Part shown: positions 62,945-64,000 of the stretch, one piece after another
Layout of the letters: the number at the start of each line of letters is the position of its first letter
Position numbering within the stretch: the first letter of the stretch is position 1
Made by a program: the position numbers and the translations under genes
The notes under the pieces: generated by a model
What the model was told of the DNA's origin: nothing
The model's database searches: none
The model's input: only the letters and a program-made list of their open reading frames with translations
Source: an uncultured Lachnospira sp.
GTDB lineage: Bacteria; Bacillota; Clostridia; Lachnospirales; Lachnospiraceae
Assembly (NCBI GenBank): GCA_910589305.1
Contig: CAJUTV010000001.1
Span: 309,149-373,148, forward strand
Length of the DNA stretch: 64,000 nt
Direction of reading: 5' to 3'

Positions 62945-63099
62945 GTAGCTCTCCATCTTACGATGACAGTCGCAAGGCTATTAACCTTACGCCCAGCAAA
63001 ATGTTTTCGGGAACACTCACTTCGGCGCTGCTACCTTTCTCATAACTTCATCTGCCTCCGTAACATCCATTATGATACTGATTAGCAACGCGACCTCTA
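62945..63099 (-). ncRNA. Lysine riboswitch (L-box)
   Basis: Minus strand shows the ordered L-box blocks: TAGAGGTCGCG, AAGGTAGCAGCGCCGAAG, TTTTGCTGGGCG, GCGACTGTCATCG and AAGATGGAGAGCTAC. The closing stem (GTAGAGGTCGC with GAGAGCTAC) brackets them. It precedes dapA and the attenuator, so dapAB should fall when lysine is abundant. It fills most of the gene-free stretch 62714-63199. Confidence 0.9.
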
Positions 63100-63199
63100 C
63101 ACAAATTTATAACTTATATATTATATATAAATATATCACTAGAGCCTTTTAATGTCAACTCTATAATAAATAAATTAAAGAATTGAGGATTCCTTTTCA

Positions 63200-63844
63200 T
63201 TAATCCTCATCTTCTATTACATCTATCTTGCTGACAGATACTTCATAGGCAACTCTTTTTTCAACTTGCTCTTCATCAATGCGCTTTGTGTATTCACGGC
63301 TCTGAACACGTCCCTGCACCTGAAGATGTCCGCCAACTTCTATACTTGCAGCATAACGCGCATTTCTTCCCCAAGCGATACATGGTATGTAATCGGACTT
63401 GCCATATGGGCGATTGACTGCAATCAATATATCTGCTATTTCTCTGCCAAGAGGAGTTTTTCTATACACTGGTGGCTTGCATACATAGCCATCAAGAAAA
63501 ATTTGATTGGATTTTGACTGCTCCTCTGGAATCTCATCTTCCTCTATAAACTCAATTTCCCTTACAAATATAGAAAGTATCAGTTTGTTTTTTTCGCCCA
63601 CATGTCTATTATAAGACCTAAACTGTCCTGAAACTTCTATTTTCATTCCTCTGTAATCCTTCGTAATATCAACAAGTCTCTCACTAATCATTAATGGAAT
63701 AATATCAACAGAATCACTTAGTCTATTAACTGAAACATCAACAAGATAGAACCCTTCACCAAATACTTCATGACTAAATGTAAACTCTGATACCACTTCT
63801 CCAATAATCGTTACCCTATTGTTTTCAATAACCTTATCAAGCAT
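63200..63844 (-). CDS. Single-stranded DNA-binding protein with two OB folds
   Basis: 214 residues. Two OB-fold domains: 1-100 (NRVTIIGEVVSEFTFSHEV) and 108-205 (NQIFLDGYVCKPPVYRKTP, DILIAVNRPYGKSDYIPCIAWG, LQVQGRVQSREY). The second has the SSB consensus better than the first. The acidic C-terminus ends in VIEDED, partly like the SSB tail but without the terminal phenylalanine. It probably acts on ssDNA apart from the main SSB. Start ATG after AAGGGAG. Confidence 0.8.
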   Translation of the reverse strand: MLDKVIENNRVTIIGEVVSEFTFSHEVFGEGFYLVDVSVNRLSDSVDIIPLMISERLVDITKDYRGMKIEVSGQFRSYNRHVGEKNKLILSIFVREIEFIEEDEIPEEQSKSNQIFLDGYVCKPPVYRKTPLGREIADILIAVNRPYGKSDYIPCIAWGRNARYAASIEVGGHLQVQGRVQSREYTKRIDEEQVEKRVAYEVSVSKIDVIEDED

Positions 63845-63864
63845 TTTGTATTTCTCCCTTCTTT

Positions 63865-63881
63865 GTCAGTTCTAAACTGAC
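63865..63881. promoter_or_regulatory. Stem-loop or operator in the ssb leader
   Basis: GTCAGTT-CTA-AACTGAC, a perfect 7-bp inverted repeat, lies just upstream of the AAGGGAG ribosome site of the double-OB gene. Confidence 0.5.
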
Positions 63882-64000
63882 CTTCGTGCTTTTTAATGTT
63901 CTTAAGTATTTATATGCTAGTACATTGCTGTTTATGACAAAAATAATAAAATTTATTTATGACTTTTTTGTGTCCAAATCTTATATTTAATAAAGACTTT

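Noticed and set aside
1..64000. tRNA or rRNA genes
   Set aside because: Reading of all larger intergenic gaps showed no cloverleaf, TTCGA-type loop or rRNA signature.

Overview
The window reads as chromosomal DNA of a low-GC, Gram-positive gut or rumen anaerobe of the Clostridia, most likely Lachnospiraceae. Pointers are AddA/AddB recombination instead of RecBCD, a THF riboswitch upstream of folT, an L-box lysine riboswitch upstream of dapA, frequent strong AGGAGG ribosome sites, a PL1 pectate lyase with ricin-type lectin domains, cohesin and dockerin modules, and CspB-like subtilase and DegV genes. A pectin-using genus such as Lachnospira is attractive, but I cannot fix the species from sequence alone. 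Nearly all genes lie on the minus strand. I saw no rRNA, tRNA or CRISPR array.

Layout. 1-2415: a two-gene operon with a nuclease-helicase fusion, cut by the window edge, and a winged-helix protein with a possible nuclease core. 2759-4723: secreted pectate lyase. 4951-17241: a surface-polysaccharide cluster with Alg14/Alg13-like pair, four GT2 transferases, a DUF6625-like transferase, Wzy, pyruvyl transferase, Wzx, a MenD-like TPP enzyme and a gutted SDR gene. Its upstream end carries a tyrosine recombinase and a 261-bp segment bounded by perfect 21-bp inverted repeats, a likely DNA switch. One of its transferases is interrupted at a G8 tract that would be in frame at G7. 18605-26131: housekeeping and envelope genes (GT2, YfcE, FolT, LicD, QueH, HisC). 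28212-34068: a pentose operon (DUF4867, FucI-fold isomerase, xylulokinase, transaldolase, ROK regulator). 34145-36806: transporter, PAP2 phosphatase, RNase H, thioredoxin. 37194-38882: an ATPase plus small TOPRIM-like protein, resembling two-gene phage defence modules. 38998-46608: subtilase, a membrane-anchored cohesin protein, a secreted dockerin glucosaminidase, release factor 3. 46780-53806: addAB. 54035-63844: FMN-bind-like lipoprotein-type protein, PepF, DegV, double GNAT, an RloA/RloB pair whose rloB is frameshifted, dapB, dapA with lysine riboswitch, and a double-OB SSB.

Themes. Cell-surface variability is over-represented: an inverton at the head and a homopolymer switch near the tail of the polysaccharide operon would give independent control of amount and structure of the polymer. 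The adjacent cohesin and dockerin genes suggest a self-contained surface complex that tethers a peptidoglycan hydrolase rather than a cellulase. Several genes share a structured 5' leader (first hairpin with compensatory base changes, loop complementary to the segment just before the Shine-Dalgarno site), a candidate undescribed RNA element. Palindromic 135-157 bp elements at 2491 and 36878, with a third partial copy at 42423, look like non-autonomous IS200/IS605-type elements.
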